From the NCBI GenBank assembly GCA_903838095.1, contig CAILXE010000111.1, positions 1 through 6,423 on the forward strand: DNA of 6,423 nucleotides. The letters run 5' to 3'. This DNA comes from an uncultured Chlorobiaceae bacterium. GTDB lineage: Bacteria; Bacteroidota; Chlorobiia; Chlorobiales; Chlorobiaceae. This document shows positions 5,801 to 6,423 of the stretch, piece after piece. Both the position numbers and the translations under genes were made by a program. How positions within the stretch are numbered: position 1 is the first letter of the stretch; every line of letters starts with the position of its first letter. Below the pieces are notes generated by a model. It made no database searches, was not told where the DNA came from, and saw only the letters and a list, made by a program, of their open reading frames with translations.

Positions 5801-6423
5801 TAATAGTCACCTTCATTCTTGACCTCTGCTTTTACAAAACCACCAACGTAACTGTCGCCATCAACATTTTGGGCCACTGTCGCCCTGGCGTCGCCAACAG
5901 TAAGGTCCAGAGTGCCTTTTACTGAAACACTCACATCGCTTGATGCATTACTGTTTTCAATATTGCCGACATAGCCTACGGCTTCATTTACAAAGGTGCC
6001 TACATTTTTACCCACAAGACCTGCTGTGTAGTAGATGCCTTCGTTCGATACCGCTATGGTACCTTTTTTCGCTGGTGGGGCGCCACCACCGGTAACTTCC
6101 ACCACGTTGCCAGTGTCGTCAAGCCTGCTGGTGACATCAAGTGTTACTTTACTTCCTTTAGCGTCGCTATTGGTGATATCGCCACTTTCGTTGCGACCGA
6201 TCAGACCACCGGTATAGTAACGACCGTCATTTGTGACGCTCACTTCAAGCGCTCCAATACCAAGAGCATCGCCTATGCCTGCAACACTCAATTCGCTTTT
6301 CAGCGTTGCACTCACGCTGCCTGATGCGCTGCTGCCCTTTATATCGCCTTGATGACGATCGTACTCATCTCCGTCTTTCGTGGTTTTCGTGACAATGGCT
6401 CCGATATTTTTACCCACAAGGCC
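2824..6423 (-). CDS. Large GLUG-repeat surface protein (putative adhesin), C-terminal part
   Basis: The frame is open at the window edge. The codons before the GTG at 6417 read Gly-Leu, completing a GLVGKN motif, so that GTG is internal and the true start lies beyond 6423. About 1,200 residues are visible. A long array of GLUG motifs (core GL[VAIL]G.N) fills residues 1 to about 920. A cap follows at about 935-983 (AQMKQ, GWDIGD, WRIYEGQ, LLRHF), then a YDG/MBG-like module at about 986-1067 (PYSGHPGVIY, MPGGLY, IEYAPGTLTV), a Pro/Gln linker at about 1069-1085 and a C-terminal Ig/cadherin-like segment (GGGGLPDWITYDSGTDTF) to the TAG. No cysteine is present in the visible part, and it is acidic and rich in Gly, Val, Thr, Asn and Ser, as in secreted beta-helical proteins. 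I see no membrane segment, LPXTG or other C-terminal sorting signal. Related proteins are often two-partner secretion exoproteins whose secretion domain is N-terminal, and that part is not visible. Role in adhesion or cell contact is inferred. Confidence 0.85.
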   Translation of the reverse strand, partial: GLVGKNIGAIVTKTTKDGDEYDRHQGDIKGSSASGSVSATLKSELSVAGIGDALGIGALEVSVTNDGRYYTGGLIGRNESGDITNSDAKGSKVTLDVTSRLDDTGNVVEVTGGGAPPAKKGTIAVSNEGIYYTAGLVGKNVGTFVNEAVGYVGNIENSNASSDVSVSVKGTLDLTVGDARATVAQNVDGDSYVGGFVKAEVKNEGDYYTAGLVGRNEDGSISSSDATGDVSVTILGDAKLTVGNVTAALSGDVIEGNRTLTGAVITKVKNAGHYYTGGLVGKNYGGDITGSSYNSKVTGVSVNVSGTSSLTVGNVDVTISGNVGGNSDVRDLIVSEVENEGEYYTGGLAGENAVRVTDGAGSISGNSDATGDVRVRVNGDATVLVGNINVAANDTVTGSRELISAVRAEAENEGNYYTGGLLGKNYGGDITGSSYSSNGTGVLVDITGTSTVNVGEIVLTNEGTSASSNVGSFVAGYVENHADYYTGGLVGKNEGASISGSDASENVTVSVDGHAAVQVSGNVNGQVDAEVMTKGNYYTGGLAGKNSGGDISDSYSTGDVKVTVNDAEDTVAKVTVSGDVNAGGAVAAKVMSQGNFYSGGLAGENYDGNITDSYATGDVTVTVNDATHDAATVTVVGNVSDGSTGVATVENTGNFYSGGLVGNHYGGTISGNFALGDVTVTINSGAVVEVGEEAAAGTVAANVVNTGNYYTGGLVGKNAPAEKPPVAPEAVSPLIPDSFPGVILQNYAAGDVTVAVNISATVSENNVEIDGAASVGNTASYYTGGLVGWNEGSISESFATGDVDASVTGNDSDTGGLVGHNDGSILNTYATGRVAGYDIIDVVPGDVSEPTSNTGGLVGHNTANGTIKNSYASGWDSVHHTDTAQTVTGDELSLGGVVGYNEGSVLNSFWNNDAPGLANGIGFPSTTPGDGTVEGKSTAQMKQMAIFLAAGWDIGDSYIASDPTPSVWRIYEGQSNPLLRHFLKHLKVTAVDDKVLTTDLPYSGHPGVIYDPAGPSGNLHGILTYTSDADKDGTFDLMPGGLYSDNQVHTEIAYLTGWDIEYAPGTLTVKIPEETPQQAPQEPIYNPGVVNQTYVAYTTASVTVKQDAVDPGKVTVSVPATIVNNNEAFSFTLPEAVSKTIAGKNETVSLVGGGGLPDWITYDSGTDTFTVTNPLADITDIKILVTVDGQSWEINIAVN
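2827..3150 (-). other. C-terminal Ig/cadherin-like (He_PIG-type) segment of the surface protein
   Basis: After a Pro/Gln-rich linker (PEETPQQAPQEP), the last 100 or so residues contain FSFTLPEA, then GGLPDWITYD followed by DTFTVTNPLAD, and end in a strand-like DGQSWEINIAVN. The order 'Leu-Pro-x-Trp-Ile/Leu, Asp, x-Thr-Phe-x-hydrophobic, Pro' resembles the putative Ig and dystroglycan-type cadherin-like repeats of bacterial surface proteins. It may be a stalk or a C-terminal cap. The assignment is by eye from the motif pattern. Confidence 0.5.
3217..3462 (-). other. YDG/MBG-like module of the surface protein
   Basis: About 82 residues starting VTAVDDKV and ending GTLTV. The pattern PYSG..GV.Y, then LHGILTY, MPGGLY and finally D.EY.PGTLTV, matches the order of conserved positions in YDG/MBG repeats, which are found in tandem in filamentous-haemagglutinin-like proteins. 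Only one copy is present here, and the usual Tyr-Asp-Gly is replaced (TTDLPYSG). Confidence 0.6.
4548..4780 (-). repeat. Two adjacent near-identical repeat units, 59-codon period
   Basis: The minus-strand segments encoding SYSTGDVKVTVNDA and SYATGDVTVTVNDA are 177 bases (59 codons) apart. At the DNA level GCATCATTGACGGTAAC recurs at 4547 and 4724 (plus strand), followed by further near-identity through the ATAGCTGTCAG stretch. This looks like a relatively recent single-unit duplication. Confidence 0.65.
4965..5810 (-). repeat. Tandem duplication of a two-unit GLUG block
   Basis: Units 3+4 and 5+6 of the array (counting full units from the window edge) are duplicates. Both blocks have a SDATGDV unit followed by a unit with GKNYGGDITGSSY. 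The plus-strand 24-base stretch at 5119-5142 is repeated exactly at 5545-5568, 426 bases (142 codons) away, and the similarity continues through the next 15 bases with two changes. The first halves are offset by 408 bases. The 18-base difference fits the extra residues (AVRVTD region) after the core in unit 5. Boundaries are approximate. Confidence 0.7.

Larger units (their letters stand above)
3660..6423 (-). repeat. GLUG repeat array, about 16 motifs
   Basis: The core GL[VAIL]G.N occurs once at the window edge, then fourteen more times, ending with a GGVVGYN variant at about 3721-3741. From about 6210 to 4065 twelve successive units carry [YF]Y[TS][GA]GL before the core, 157-230 bases apart. 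The last three units (about 3985, 3865 and 3741) lack the aromatic pair and are only about 95-125 bases apart, the more usual GLUG spacing. After the core most units continue with x-SxSDATGDVxVxV and, in the long units, a second strand region containing TVGN. The regular alternation suggests an elongated beta-helix or beta-solenoid (inference). Confidence 0.85.

Noticed and set aside
5180..6217. Several plus-strand reading frames opposite the adhesin with similar sequences (SPVASLL patterns)
   Set aside because: Their similarity to each other is a shadow of the repeated minus-strand coding sequence. They lack independent support.
6415..6417. GTG at 6417 as the start of the surface protein
   Set aside because: The preceding codons are Gly-Leu in frame and complete a GLVGKN repeat core, so the gene continues past the window edge.
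3660..6423. CRISPR-like or other noncoding repeat array
   Set aside because: The periodic repeats are in frame, of unequal length and encode GLUG motifs. They are coding repeats.

Overview
The window reads as chromosomal DNA of a green sulfur bacterium (Chlorobiales) or a close relative. This rests on the gene order mraZ, rsmH, a short FtsL-like gene and a class B penicillin-binding protein gene, on the protein sequences, and on the neighbouring large GLUG/YDG-type surface protein, a kind of gene common in that group. The taxon is an inference. The gene families themselves are seen directly.

All supported genes are on the minus strand, so transcription runs from high to low coordinates. From 6423 down to 2824 lies the C-terminal part, about 1,200 residues, of a very large repetitive and cysteine-free surface protein whose start is outside the window. 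It has sixteen GLUG-type motifs, counting one cut by the window edge. These are followed by a cap with a Gly-Trp-Asp segment, a YDG/MBG-like module, a proline/glutamine linker and a final Ig/cadherin-like segment. From 2823 to 2415 is a 409-base gene-free stretch with several structured elements: a long hairpin just after the adhesin gene, two more inverted repeats, an intrinsic-terminator-like hairpin, a three-repeat candidate MraZ operator and an inverted repeat in the mraZ leader.

From 2414 to 1 lies the beginning of the division and cell wall (dcw) cluster: mraZ (transcriptional regulator), rsmH (16S rRNA methyltransferase), an FtsL-like bitopic membrane protein, and the first 214 codons of ftsI (septal transpeptidase), cut by the window edge. 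The first three genes are tightly spaced (gaps of 5 and 7 bases) and ftsI follows after 33 bases, so they almost certainly form one transcript. The terminator-like hairpin and the operator lie where they would separate the adhesin transcript from the dcw operon and let MraZ control its own operon.

No new defence system, mobile element, CRISPR array or tRNA/rRNA gene was seen. The points most worth a second look are the MraZ operator with exact 10-base periodicity, the strand-biased hairpin behind the adhesin gene, and the recent internal duplications in the adhesin repeats.
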